From Mycobacterium sp. GA-2829 (GTDB lineage: Bacteria > Actinomycetota > Actinomycetes > Mycobacteriales > Mycobacteriaceae), in NCBI RefSeq assembly GCF_001499965.1, contig NZ_LQIT01000016.1, positions 39,777-103,776 on the forward strand: a stretch of 64,000 bases of DNA. Direction: 5' to 3'. Numbering within the stretch: the stretch's first letter is position 1; each line of letters starts with the position of its first letter. The translations under genes and the position numbers were made by a program. The notes beneath the pieces are model-generated. The model did no database searches. It saw only the letters and a program-made list of their open reading frames with translations, and was not told the origin of the DNA. Below, one piece after another: positions 24,577 through 32,747 of the stretch.

Positions 24577-25374
24577 TCACGCCTCCGGCTGGACGCGGTA
24601 CCGGCGCAGTGTGAGCGCCGGGTTGACGGTGCGGACGCGCTCGAGCCGGTCGCGCTCGAGGCGGGCCACGCCGATCCCGGCGGCCTCGCCGAGCGCGGCG
24701 AGCGGGATGCCCATCGGGTCGAGGATGACGCTGTTACCCGAACCGGCGGGGGCGATCTGGTCGGCGGCCAGCACATAGACGGTGTTCTCGATGGCGCGGG
24801 CCCGCAGCAGGGTGTTCCAGTGGTACTCCTTGAGCGGCCCGGGCACCCATTCGGCGGGCAGCGCGATCACGTCGACGCCCGCATCCACGAGAGCACGGGA
24901 CGTCTCCGGGAACCGGAGGTCGTAACAGGTCTGCATGCCGACGGTGAACCCGTTGACGCGCAACAACTCCGGTGGTGCCGGGTCAGCGGCGACGACCCGG
25001 TCGGACTCCTTGTAACCGAACGCGTCGTAGAGGTGCACCTTGCGGTAGACGGCCGCGATCCTGCCGTCCTGGATGCCGACGAGCGTGTTGTGGATCCTGC
25101 CGTCGCCGGCCACCTCGTTGACCCCGGCGATGACGGTCAACCCGAGGTCCGCGGCCGCCTCGGTCAGCCTGCTCACCGATGGCCCGTCCAGCGTCTCGGC
25201 GGCGTGGACGAAACGATCGTCCATGGCGGGCACGGTGAACACCGCGTACTCGGGCAGCACGACCAGTTCGGCGCCCTGAGCGGCGGCCTGCCGGAGCAGA
25301 TCGACGATCGTGTCGACGTTCGCCGCCTTGTCCTCCCCGGGGGCGAACTGGGCGATCGCGGCGGTCAGGGTCAT
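24577..25374 (-). CDS. Nitrilase-superfamily carbon-nitrogen hydrolase (amidase)
   Basis: A 265-residue enzyme with the Glu-Lys-Cys triad: VVLPEYAVF (Glu), VYRKVHLYDAFGY (Lys), MQTCYDLRFPE (Cys). The Cys context CYDLRFPE is typical of omega-amidase/Nit-type members that hydrolyse omega-amides of keto acids or small amides. It is the second gene of the TRAP operon and overlaps the aldolase by 4 nt. It probably deamidates the imported substrate or an intermediate. Confidence 0.9.
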   Translation of the reverse strand: MTLTAAIAQFAPGEDKAANVDTIVDLLRQAAAQGAELVVLPEYAVFTVPAMDDRFVHAAETLDGPSVSRLTEAAADLGLTVIAGVNEVAGDGRIHNTLVGIQDGRIAAVYRKVHLYDAFGYKESDRVVAADPAPPELLRVNGFTVGMQTCYDLRFPETSRALVDAGVDVIALPAEWVPGPLKEYHWNTLLRARAIENTVYVLAADQIAPAGSGNSVILDPMGIPLAALGEAAGIGVARLERDRLERVRTVNPALTLRRYRVQPEA

Positions 25375-26138
25375 CGCGCGCTCCTCACGTCGTGGCTGAT
25401 CGTCTGCAGGTTCTGCATGGTCGCGGTGAACCCGGCCAGCATCGCGCCGTACTGCATCGACGCGACGATCGTGTGGGCACCCTCCTCGAGAGCCAGGCGC
25501 TGTTCGGCGGCGCTCCACGCGGGCAGCACCCACGGCTTGCCCGCCGCGTTGGCGGCCCGGGCGAGGTGGCGGATGTCGGCGAGGTCGGCCTCGGTGACGC
25601 CGTAGGCGCCGCGCTCACGGCGCAGGGACAGATCGGACGGTCCGATGAAGATGCCGTCGACGACGGGAAGCGCCAGGATGGCCTCGATGTCGTCGAACGC
25701 GGAGGCGTCCTCGATCATGGGGTAGCAGTGGGTGTTCCGGTCCTGGGCGGTCACCCAGTCGTCGGTGAACCCGCGGTAGTCCGAGGTCCGGCCGCCGGCG
25801 AAGGACCGGTCACCCAGCGGCGGGAACTTCGCGTACCCGCAGATCTCCGCGGCGTGCTCGGCGGAGGTGATGTGCGGGATGGCGACCGCGTCGGCGCCGA
25901 AGTCGAGCGCCTGCTGGATCGGGCCCCGTTCGGGCCCGAGCACCTTGGCGATCACCCGCATCCCCTTCGCGCGGATGAGCGGGATGAGCCAGTCCAGGGC
26001 GCGCAGGTCGAACAGGCCGTGCTCGATGTCGAGCACCACGGTGTCGTACCCGGCGAGCGCGCCCATCTCGACGGCCGCCGCCGACGGTTCGGTGAGCCAG
26101 ATCGACACCGCGGGGCGGTGCTCGGGAGGAACGGTCAT
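25371..26138 (-). CDS. HpcH/HpaI family class II aldolase
   Basis: A 255-residue metal-dependent aldolase. YDTVVLDIEHGLFDLRAL (catalytic His and Asp region), MRVIAKVLG, FGADAVAIPHITSAEHA, then MIEDASAF with the metal Glu and FIGPSDLSL with the metal Asp. Family members cleave 2-keto-3-deoxy or 4-hydroxy-2-oxo acids to pyruvate plus an aldehyde. First gene of the TRAP operon, just downstream of a GntR operator. ATG 26138 is chosen; the upstream extension runs through the promoter. Confidence 0.9.
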   Translation of the reverse strand: MTVPPEHRPAVSIWLTEPSAAAVEMGALAGYDTVVLDIEHGLFDLRALDWLIPLIRAKGMRVIAKVLGPERGPIQQALDFGADAVAIPHITSAEHAAEICGYAKFPPLGDRSFAGGRTSDYRGFTDDWVTAQDRNTHCYPMIEDASAFDDIEAILALPVVDGIFIGPSDLSLRRERGAYGVTEADLADIRHLARAANAAGKPWVLPAWSAAEQRLALEEGAHTIVASMQYGAMLAGFTATMQNLQTISHDVRSAR

Positions 26139-26170
26139 CGCCTGCCTCTTCTCGGTCCGCATCTGTAGAC

Positions 26171-26184
26171 ACGTTGTATACACG
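26171..26184. promoter_or_regulatory. Likely GntR operator of the aldolase-TRAP operon
   Basis: The core TGTATACA (26175-26182) is a perfect palindrome within CGTTGTATACACG. It sits 36 nt before the aldolase start and 38 nt before gntR. TTGTATACAA-like sites are known for FCD-type GntR regulators. Confidence 0.6.
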
Positions 26185-26220
26185 AAGAATGCACGGCGTG
26201 TAAATGGTTCAATGGTCGTT

Positions 26221-26940
26221 ATGTCCACCCCTGGGGGCCGCGCCCGCGCGGCAGCGGTCAAGACGTCCGCGGGCCAACGCGCCTACGAGTGGATTCGCGA
26301 CGCGATCCTCAACGGCGAGTACGCCGAGGGTGAGTTCATCGACGAGGTCGCGCTCGCGGCGAAGGTGAACACCTCCCGCACCCCCGTGCGGGAAGCCCTG
26401 CAGCGGCTGCAGGTGGAGCGGTACGTCGACCTGCTACCCCGCCGCGGCGCGCAGGTACGCGTCGTCACGGCTGGCGAGATGCGGGAGATCTACCAGGCCC
26501 GGTTCGTCCTCGAATCTGATGCGCTACGCACGATCTGCCAGCGCCGGGCGGGCGTACCCGACAGCGCCCGGGCGCTCATCGAGGACATGGAACAGGCTGG
26601 GCGAGAACATGATTGGAACCGGTTCGCACAGCTGGACCAGGTGTTCCATTCCGAGATCGTGCGCCACCAACGCAATGCGGTGATCGCCGAACTGTACGAC
26701 GCGCTGCAGCCCCGTCAGGTCCGGCTCGGCACCCGCACCCTGGCCGAGGCGCCCGCCCGCCTGGCCATCATCGAACAGGAGCACCGCGAGCTGATCGCCG
26801 CCCTGGACCGCCATGACGCCGAGGCCAGTGTCGACGTGCTCCGCAGGCACCTGCGGGAAGTGCCCGAGCTCGTGGACGCGTTCTCCGCGTCACGCGGACC
26901 GAACGCGGCGGCGCACCACCACGAACAGCCAGGCCGCTGA
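26221..26940 (+). CDS. GntR (FCD) regulator of the aldolase-TRAP operon
   Basis: A 239-residue GntR regulator. The helix-turn-helix is VALAAKVNTSRTPVREALQRLQVERYVDLLPRRGAQV, and the FCD domain has DQVFHSEIVRHQ and EHRELIAALDRHDAE with the usual metal ligands. Divergent from the TRAP operon with the TGTATACA site between. Its 3' end overlaps a convergent membrane-protein gene by 51 nt. Confidence 0.9.
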   Translation: MSTPGGRARAAAVKTSAGQRAYEWIRDAILNGEYAEGEFIDEVALAAKVNTSRTPVREALQRLQVERYVDLLPRRGAQVRVVTAGEMREIYQARFVLESDALRTICQRRAGVPDSARALIEDMEQAGREHDWNRFAQLDQVFHSEIVRHQRNAVIAELYDALQPRQVRLGTRTLAEAPARLAIIEQEHRELIAALDRHDAEASVDVLRRHLREVPELVDAFSASRGPNAAAHHHEQPGR

Positions 26941-27474
26941 CACCAGGAAGTAGAAGGCGCCGAACGCGGCATAGGGCGCGATGTCGGCCACGCTCGGCGT
27001 CTCGGGCCCGCCGGCCTGCTTGAGGAACAGCGCGCCCGCGCCCGCGGACTGCACGCCGCTGACCACCATCAACCACTGCGCGCCAACGGTTTTCCACCGA
27101 CGGACGGCCGTCGCCAGCTGCAGCAGGCCGGACAGGGCCGCCCACAGTCCGAAGACGCCGAGGACCGCGTTCAGGCTCGCGGGCAGCGCGATGGCGACGG
27201 CCACCGTGGTCACGCAGGACACGGCGGTGTTGACCGCCTGAGTGGGATTGCGTCGCAGGCCGCCGTTCTGGTGTGCGTCGACGGTGTTGGCGAGCGCATC
27301 CCACGCCGGGTAGATCAGCAGGAGCACGGCCGCCACGGGTGTGGACATCGTCCCGATGGTGACCGCGGCGGCGACCCAGACGAGCGAAACCGCCCCGCGC
27401 AGTGCGTAATACCTCGTCAACCAGCGGTCGGTGCCGGTGACGGCGGAGCGGTCGTTGAGCGTCTTGTCGGTCAT
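26890..27474 (-). CDS. Small integral membrane protein (DUF308/HdeD-like)
   Basis: A 194-residue protein with about five to six membrane helices (SLVWVAAAVTIGTM, AAVLLLIYPAWDALA, FYFLVSAAWLFVVV). YPAWDALANTVDAHQNGG is conserved-looking. It resembles HdeD/DUF308 proteins in layout, but the assignment is weak. Divergent from the TetR gene at 27534 with two operators, so it is probably the target of that regulator. Confidence 0.65.
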   Translation of the reverse strand: MTDKTLNDRSAVTGTDRWLTRYYALRGAVSLVWVAAAVTIGTMSTPVAAVLLLIYPAWDALANTVDAHQNGGLRRNPTQAVNTAVSCVTTVAVAIALPASLNAVLGVFGLWAALSGLLQLATAVRRWKTVGAQWLMVVSGVQSAGAGALFLKQAGGPETPSVADIAPYAAFGAFYFLVSAAWLFVVVRRRVRSA

Positions 27475-27500
27475 GGTCTTCCTCAGGGGTGTGCCGGCTT

Positions 27501-27542
27501 TGTAGTCGATTGACTACAGACTAGTGTAGCCATATGACTACA
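27501..27542. promoter_or_regulatory. Two tandem TetR operators, one over the start codon
   Basis: TGTAGTC-GATT-GACTACA (27501-27518) is a perfect 7-4-7 palindrome. TGTAGCC-ATAT-GACTACA (27525-27542) repeats it 24 bp downstream with one mismatch. The second copy covers the tetR ATG at 27534-27536, which is strong evidence for autorepression. Confidence 0.75.
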
Positions 27543-28094
27543 GCCGGCGCCGAACAGCGGGGCGCGGCGGCCCGGATCCGGCCGACGGTGCTGGCGCACG
27601 CCGCCGATCTGTTCGCCGAACGCGGGCCCGCGGCCACCTCGCTGCGCGACATCGCGGACCGCTCAGGAGTCAACGCGGGCCTCATCTTTCGGCACATCGG
27701 CAACAAGGAGGCCGTGGTGGCCGCCGTGCTGGACTTCATCGCCGAGGATCTGGTGGCCGCCCGAGACGCGGACTCACCGCGCGACGAGGTCGAGACCCGT
27801 ATCGAACGCAGTTGGAAGGTGATCGCCCGGGCACTGCTGGACGGCTTCGACGTCGGCAGGCTTCAGCACGGCTTCCCCAATGTCGATCAGTTGGTGGCGG
27901 CCGCGCACGACCGCCACGGCGACGAGCACGCGGCGCGGGTCGCCATCGCGGACGCCCTGGCGTTCCAACTCGGCTGGCGGCTGTTCGGGCCGTTCGTCAG
28001 GACGGCAACGGGTCTCGACCCCGACAGCCCCGACCCGGTGGGCGATCCTTCCGAGGCGGCCACCACCGAGTTGGGTGACCCGCGCGGACTCTGA
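27534..28094 (+). CDS. TetR family regulator
   Basis: A 186-residue TetR repressor. The helix-turn-helix is SLRDIADRSGVNAGLIFRHIGNKEAVV. The C-terminal ligand domain is short. ATG 27534 lies inside the second of two TGTAG-type palindromes. It probably controls itself and the divergent membrane protein. Confidence 0.9.
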   Translation: MTTAGAEQRGAAARIRPTVLAHAADLFAERGPAATSLRDIADRSGVNAGLIFRHIGNKEAVVAAVLDFIAEDLVAARDADSPRDEVETRIERSWKVIARALLDGFDVGRLQHGFPNVDQLVAAAHDRHGDEHAARVAIADALAFQLGWRLFGPFVRTATGLDPDSPDPVGDPSEAATTELGDPRGL

Positions 28095-28100
28095 CCGGAC

Positions 28101-28703
28101 TCAGTGCGAGCCCGCCGCGCGCCGGCAGATCTCGGCGCAGGTCTTGCTCGCCCGCGCCAGTTCGGCGTTCGAGATCCGCGACGCCTGATAGAAGTTCCGC
28201 TCGATCATCCAGCACAGTGCCGTCGCGATCGCCGACGACTCGTCGACGCCCCGCCCCGCGGGTACACCCATGTTCTCCAGGATCGTCCTGATGGCGTCGA
28301 TGAACAGGTCGGCGGTACCGGCCCACAGTGCGTCGAGTTCGTCGATGGACGCCGCGAGGTCGATCGCGGTGCGCATCACGACGCCGTGTTCACGCCAGAC
28401 CGCCTCCGTCCGTTTCATCGCGGCGTCGATCGCCGCCGCCCCCCGGGCCGCGTCCTGGATTGCGGCGCGGGACTTCTCGTGGAGGACCTCGACGTAGCGG
28501 GCGAACAGCGCGGTGATGACCTCCTGCTTCGAACCGAAGTAGAAGTACAGGGCACCGCGCGTGATGCCGGCGCCGTCGGCGATGTCCGCGATCGTCATCG
28601 CGTCATAACCCACCGCCGCCAGGAGGAGTTCGGCCGCGTCGAGGATGGCCTCCCGGCGCAGATCACCCTTGCGCGGTGCGGTCGAGCGCCGTCGGGTCGT
28701 CAC
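28101..28703 (-). CDS. TetR family regulator (EthR-like)
   Basis: A 200-residue TetR repressor starting at GTG 28703. The helix-turn-helix is TIADIADGAGITRGALYFYFGSKQEVI. The C-terminal part (ALCWMIERNFYQASR) resembles the EthR-type ligand domain with ALNxMNERxxF. Its 3' end is 6 nt from the convergent TetR gene. Divergent from an SDR gene, with two ACAC-N-GTGT sites between. Confidence 0.88.
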   Translation of the reverse strand: MTTRRRSTAPRKGDLRREAILDAAELLLAAVGYDAMTIADIADGAGITRGALYFYFGSKQEVITALFARYVEVLHEKSRAAIQDAARGAAAIDAAMKRTEAVWREHGVVMRTAIDLAASIDELDALWAGTADLFIDAIRTILENMGVPAGRGVDESSAIATALCWMIERNFYQASRISNAELARASKTCAEICRRAAGSH

Positions 28704-28723
28704 GCGGCCAAAGCTAGCACGAA

Positions 28724-28792
28724 TCGACACCGTGTTGATTTTCCGGCTTCACGTACTTGACGTCGCGTCGCATTTTTTCGACACTGTGTAGA
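28724..28792. promoter_or_regulatory. Pair of repeated ACAC-N-GTGT operators
   Basis: TCGACACCGTGTTGA (28724-28738) and TCGACACTGTGTAGA (28778-28792) are two near-identical palindromes 54 bp apart. One lies close to the tetR start and the other 27 nt before the SDR start, as expected for a TetR controlling both divergent promoters. Confidence 0.7.
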
Positions 28793-28819
28793 GAATCTGA
28801 ACCAATCGGGAGATGACCC

Positions 28820-29668
28820 ATGCGAACCTTTTTCATCACTGGAGTGAGCACCGGACTGGGCCGGGCGTTCGCGACCGCGGCACTCGACGCCGGGGACCGG
28901 GTGGTCGGCACCGTGCGCCGATCCGATGACGCCACCGCCTTCGAGGCGCTGGCACCGGGGCGGGCGCATGCGCGACTGCTCGACGTCACCGATGACGCGG
29001 CGGTATTCCGCACCGTCGACGACGTCGAGTCGGCGCTCGGCCCGATCGACGTCGTGATCGCCAATGCCGGCTACGGCGTCGAGGGCGTCTTCGAGGAGAC
29101 ACCGCTGGTGGACGTGCGAGCGCAGTTCGCCGCCAACGTCTTCGGCGTGGCCGCGACACTGCAGGCAGCCCTGCCCCACATGCGGCAGCGGCGCGCGGGC
29201 CACCTGATGGCTGTCACGTCGATGGCCGGGTTGATGGCGGTGCCAGGGATGTCCGCCTACTGCGCAAGCAAGTTCGCGGTGGAGGGTCTACTCGAGAGCA
29301 TCCGCAAGGAGGTCGCCGGGTTCGGCATCCACGTCACCGCGATCGAACCGGGCTCTTTCCGCACCGACTGGGCCGGCCGCTCGATGACCCGCGCCGCACA
29401 CACCATCGCCGACTACGACGAGTTGTTCGCGCCCATCCGCGCGGCCCGCATCGCCGCCAGCGGCAACCAGTTGGGCGATCCGGCCAAGGCCGGGGAGGCC
29501 GTGCTGGCGATCCTCGACGTGCCGTCGCCGCCCGCGCACCTCGTACTGGGCTCGGATGCGCTCCGCCTCATCGCCGCCGCCCGCAGCGCCGTCGATGCCG
29601 ACATCCGGGAGTGGGAGAACCTCTCGCGGACTACCGATTTCGCCGACGGCGCCCAACTCGCGGGTTGA
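28820..29668 (+). CDS. SDR family NAD(P)-dependent oxidoreductase
   Basis: A 282-residue short-chain dehydrogenase. TGVSTGLGR is the cofactor site near residue 8, NAGYG follows, and the catalytic set is TSMAG (Ser) and YCASK (Tyr-x3-Lys). EPGSFRTDWAGRS is the substrate loop common in actinobacterial 'oxidoreductase' SDRs. ATG 28820 follows GGGAGAT. Likely repressed by the divergent EthR-like TetR. Substrate unknown. Confidence 0.9.
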   Translation: MRTFFITGVSTGLGRAFATAALDAGDRVVGTVRRSDDATAFEALAPGRAHARLLDVTDDAAVFRTVDDVESALGPIDVVIANAGYGVEGVFEETPLVDVRAQFAANVFGVAATLQAALPHMRQRRAGHLMAVTSMAGLMAVPGMSAYCASKFAVEGLLESIRKEVAGFGIHVTAIEPGSFRTDWAGRSMTRAAHTIADYDELFAPIRAARIAASGNQLGDPAKAGEAVLAILDVPSPPAHLVLGSDALRLIAAARSAVDADIREWENLSRTTDFADGAQLAG

Positions 29669-29862
29669 CGGCCGGTTCGCTTCCGGTGGCGCGGGGGCGG
29701 TTCGCGGCGCGACACTGAACGTGGGAATGCTTCGGCGAGCGACGACGTTTTCACCGAGGGCGCTGCACGCTTCCCTCGCGGACACCGATGTCGGCACGGG
29801 TGGTATGACGGATTGGTCGCCGCGTTACTCAATTGGTCGGAAGCTATCAGGGGAGGGTGAGC

Positions 29863-30558
29863 GTGGTTCTCAACAAGATCCGAGTGGTGTTCGGGTCGGT
29901 GTCGCTGATGATGGTGGCGGCACCGGCCGCTCTGATGCCGTCTGCCGCGGCGCAACCGTCGTGTCCGGATGTCGAGGTGATCTTCGCTCGCGGCACCAAC
30001 GAGCCTCCCGGCGTGGGGCCGACGGGTCAGGCGTTTATCGACGCGCTGAGCCCGCAGCTCGGGGACCGCACGCTGAACGTGTACCCGGTCGACTACCCGG
30101 CCACCGATCAGTGGGCCACCGGCATCGACGGTGTGCGCGACGCGGGCGCGCGGGTGCTGTCGACGGCGGACACCTGCCCGGACACCCAGATCGTGCTCGG
30201 CGGCTACTCCCAGGGCGCGGCGGTGGCGGGCTTCGTGACGTCCGCGGACGTCCCGGCCGGTGTCGACCCCGCGACGGTGCCCAAACCGCTGCAGCCCGAG
30301 GTCGCCGACCACGTCGCGGCCGTCGTGCTGTTCGGCACCCCCAACGTCCGGGCCATGAACTTCCTCGGCGAACCGCCGGTCACCATCGGCCCCTTGTACG
30401 AGTTGAAGACCCGGAAGTTCTGCGCGACGGACGACTTCGTCTGCTCCGACGGCCTGAACTTCGCCGCGCACACGCCGACCAGTTACGACGGCGACCTGAC
30501 CAAACAGGGTGCCGACTTCGCCGCTAGCCGCCTTACCGCCGACCCGGCTACGAGCTGA
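29863..30558 (+). CDS. Cutinase family esterase
   Basis: A 231-residue exported cutinase. GTG 29863 is chosen because GGGGAGG lies 7 nt upstream. A signal peptide (VSLMMVAAPAALMPSAAAQ) precedes CPDVEVIFARGTNEPPG (oxyanion region), GGYSQGA (nucleophile Ser), CATDDFVCSDG (Asp with disulfide) and FAAHTPTS (His). Cutinase-like Culp proteins hydrolyse esters of lipids or polymers at the mycobacterial surface. Overlaps the convergent secreted-protein gene by 11 nt. The 194-nt gap before it holds no gene. Confidence 0.93.
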   Translation: MVLNKIRVVFGSVSLMMVAAPAALMPSAAAQPSCPDVEVIFARGTNEPPGVGPTGQAFIDALSPQLGDRTLNVYPVDYPATDQWATGIDGVRDAGARVLSTADTCPDTQIVLGGYSQGAAVAGFVTSADVPAGVDPATVPKPLQPEVADHVAAVVLFGTPNVRAMNFLGEPPVTIGPLYELKTRKFCATDDFVCSDGLNFAAHTPTSYDGDLTKQGADFAASRLTADPATS

Positions 30559-30985
30559 CGCGCATCTCCTCACCGGGATGTGAGCTGACTGTGACGACCA
30601 CGGTGCCGCTGCCCGTGTCGAAGGTGGCGTTGGCGTACCCGATGAAACCGTAGTGTCCGTCGATCGTGGAGACCGCGGTGATGTCGTCGCTTCCCGAGGC
30701 GCCGGTGTCGAGGTTGGCCCAGTCGGCGGTCACGGTCAGCGCGCACGAGCCGTCGTAGACGCCCGCGTCGTAGTTGATCGCGACGCGCACACCGTCGTCG
30801 AGCCGGTTGTCGATCTGGACGGGCACCACCTGGACCTCCGCGCGGACCGTTCCGCCGCAGCCCGGCGACGCCGTCACCGGGACCGGCTCGAGGTACGCGG
30901 CGGGCGCGGCGCCAGCCGGGGCCGCCAGCAGGTACGGCGCGGTCATCGCGACGGCGAGCACACCGGCGGTGCGGAACGGGGTCAT
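30548..30985 (-). CDS. Small secreted protein of unknown function
   Basis: A 145-residue protein with a signal peptide (MTPFRTAGVLAVAMTAPYLL...GAA) and a beta-rich mature part holding two Cys (SPGCGG, DGSCALT) that could pair. No known domain is recognised. It is likely periplasmic or extracellular. Confidence 0.7.
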   Translation of the reverse strand: MTPFRTAGVLAVAMTAPYLLAAPAGAAPAAYLEPVPVTASPGCGGTVRAEVQVVPVQIDNRLDDGVRVAINYDAGVYDGSCALTVTADWANLDTGASGSDDITAVSTIDGHYGFIGYANATFDTGSGTVVVTVSSHPGEEMRVSS

Positions 30986-31023
30986 GCCCGGATATCGGCG
31001 CCGACGGGCGCCGCGTTAGCGGG

Positions 31024-32049
31024 TCAGTACCCGGCGTCGTGGTCGTAGAGGTTGCGCAGCGGCTGCCCGTCGAGGTACCGGCGGAGGTTGTCGACGAAGA
31101 TGTCGACGATCTTGGCGTTCTCGGACGGTGTGTTCGCCGCGGTGTGCGGGCTGAGCACCACGCCGTCGAGCGTCCACAGCGGTGACTCCTCGGGCAGCGG
31201 CTCGGTGCGGGTGACATCGAGGACCGCGCCGCCGAGCCGCCCGGCCCGCAGCGCATCGACCAGAGCGTCCTCGTCGACCGTGCCGCCGCGCCCGACGTTG
31301 ACGACGATCGCCCCGTCCGGCAGCGCGGCGAGCTCGCGGGCACCGATCATGGCCTGCGTCTCGTCGGTCATCGGCGCGGCGATCACCAGGATGTCGGCGG
31401 CGGCGAGGTGGTCGGACAACTCTTCGCGCGTCGCCGCGGTCGTGAACGGCGGGCCGAGTTCACGGGGTGTGCGCGTCATCCCGGTGGACGTGACGCCGAA
31501 TACCGCCAGCACCTCGGCGATCCGGGTGCCGATCCGCCCGGCCCCCACGATGAGCGCGTGCCGGCCTGCCAGCTCGGAGGTGGCGTTCGCGCGCCATCGG
31601 CGCGCGGCGCGGTCGGCGGCGAGTCGCGGCAACCCGCGTGCGAAGTAGAGGATGCCGGCCAGCGCGAATTCCGCGAGGGGGTCGGCGTGCACACCCGACG
31701 CGGTGGTCACGGTGAGCGGTCGGTGCCGCAGTCCGAGGTCGGCCATCTTCGCCCCGACACCCGCCGAGGTCGCCTGAACCCAGCGCAGCTTCGGGGACTG
31801 CGCCATCGTCTCCCCGGGGCGGCGCCAGTCGAAGTCGAACATCACCTCGGCGTCTCCCAGCAACGCCGTCCACCGCTGATCCTGTTCGGGGGTCAGCTCC
31901 CTGGGCGTGCCGATGTGATCGCTCGGCCAGCGTGGCTGCGGTAGCAGGTCCGGGTGGTAGTGCACCCGCACGCGGGGGTCCGCGGCCGCGATCCGCTCGA
32001 CCAGGTCGGGTTCGAGGTAGGACGCGATCACCACGTCTGGTCGGCTCAT
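31024..32049 (-). CDS. D-2-hydroxyacid dehydrogenase
   Basis: A 341-residue NAD-dependent dehydrogenase. The Rossmann motif ALIVGAGRIGTRIAE, the catalytic Arg in VNVGRGGTVDE, the Glu in VLDVTRTEPLPEESPLW, and the His in LSPHTAANTP are all present. It reduces 2-oxo acids or oxidises D-2-hydroxy acids; the specific substrate is not visible. The YigZ gene lies 33 nt upstream on the same strand and may be co-transcribed. Confidence 0.9.
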   Translation of the reverse strand: MSRPDVVIASYLEPDLVERIAAADPRVRVHYHPDLLPQPRWPSDHIGTPRELTPEQDQRWTALLGDAEVMFDFDWRRPGETMAQSPKLRWVQATSAGVGAKMADLGLRHRPLTVTTASGVHADPLAEFALAGILYFARGLPRLAADRAARRWRANATSELAGRHALIVGAGRIGTRIAEVLAVFGVTSTGMTRTPRELGPPFTTAATREELSDHLAAADILVIAAPMTDETQAMIGARELAALPDGAIVVNVGRGGTVDEDALVDALRAGRLGGAVLDVTRTEPLPEESPLWTLDGVVLSPHTAANTPSENAKIVDIFVDNLRRYLDGQPLRNLYDHDAGY

Positions 32050-32082
32050 CGGTACCGTCTCCTGATTCTTCAGCGCAGTGAT

Positions 32083-32700
32083 TCAGCGCCACACCCGGCG
32101 CACATGGTGCAGTTCGCCCGCACCGGAGGTCAATTCGTCGACCACCGTGTGCAGCCGGGTCTCGTCGGTGCACATGACCGTGAGGGTGGCGCGCTCGCCG
32201 TATGCCACATCCGCGACCTCGAAGCCACGGGCGCGCAGCTCGGCCTCCACTCTGCCCGCGTCGGCATGGTCGGCGGCGAGGTCGAACACCTGCCACGAGA
32301 TGCGCGGCCGCAGGGTGGCGGTCTCGATCACGGCGGTCACCGCTCCCCCATACGCCCGGGACAGTCCACCCGCACCGAGTTTGATGCCGCCGAAGTACCG
32401 CGAGACGACGGCGACGACGTTGACGAGGTCGTGCGCCTTCAACGCGTTCAGCATCGGCATGCCCGCGGTCCCACCCGGTTCCCCGTCGTCGCTGCTGCGC
32501 TCGATCCGCGACTCCTTGTCGTCGCCGATGACGTAGGCGAAGCAGTGATGCCGGGCACCGCGGTCGGCCGTCCGCGTGGACGCGATGAAGTCGACCGCCG
32601 CCTCCTCGGATTCGGCCATCCGCAGGCGGGCGATGAAGCGGGACTTCTTGATCATATGCTCGACGCCGGGCCGGTCGTCGGGACCCAGCGAGAACGGCAT
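32083..32700 (-). CDS. YigZ/IMPACT family protein
   Basis: A 205-residue UPF0029 protein. IKKSRFIARL at the N-terminus, HHCFAYVIG, SSDDGEPGGTAGMPMLNAL and VVSRYFGGIKLGAGGLSRAYG are the family signatures. The C-terminal domain has an EF-G-like alpha/beta fold. Its function is not settled; a nucleic-acid-binding or translation-linked role is assumed for the family. Confidence 0.93.
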   Translation of the reverse strand: MPFSLGPDDRPGVEHMIKKSRFIARLRMAESEEAAVDFIASTRTADRGARHHCFAYVIGDDKESRIERSSDDGEPGGTAGMPMLNALKAHDLVNVVAVVSRYFGGIKLGAGGLSRAYGGAVTAVIETATLRPRISWQVFDLAADHADAGRVEAELRARGFEVADVAYGERATLTVMCTDETRLHTVVDELTSGAGELHHVRRVWR

Positions 32701-32747
32701 ACCGGGATTGTGGCACAGGGGCTTTGGGCGTCCCGGGCGTCGGTAGG

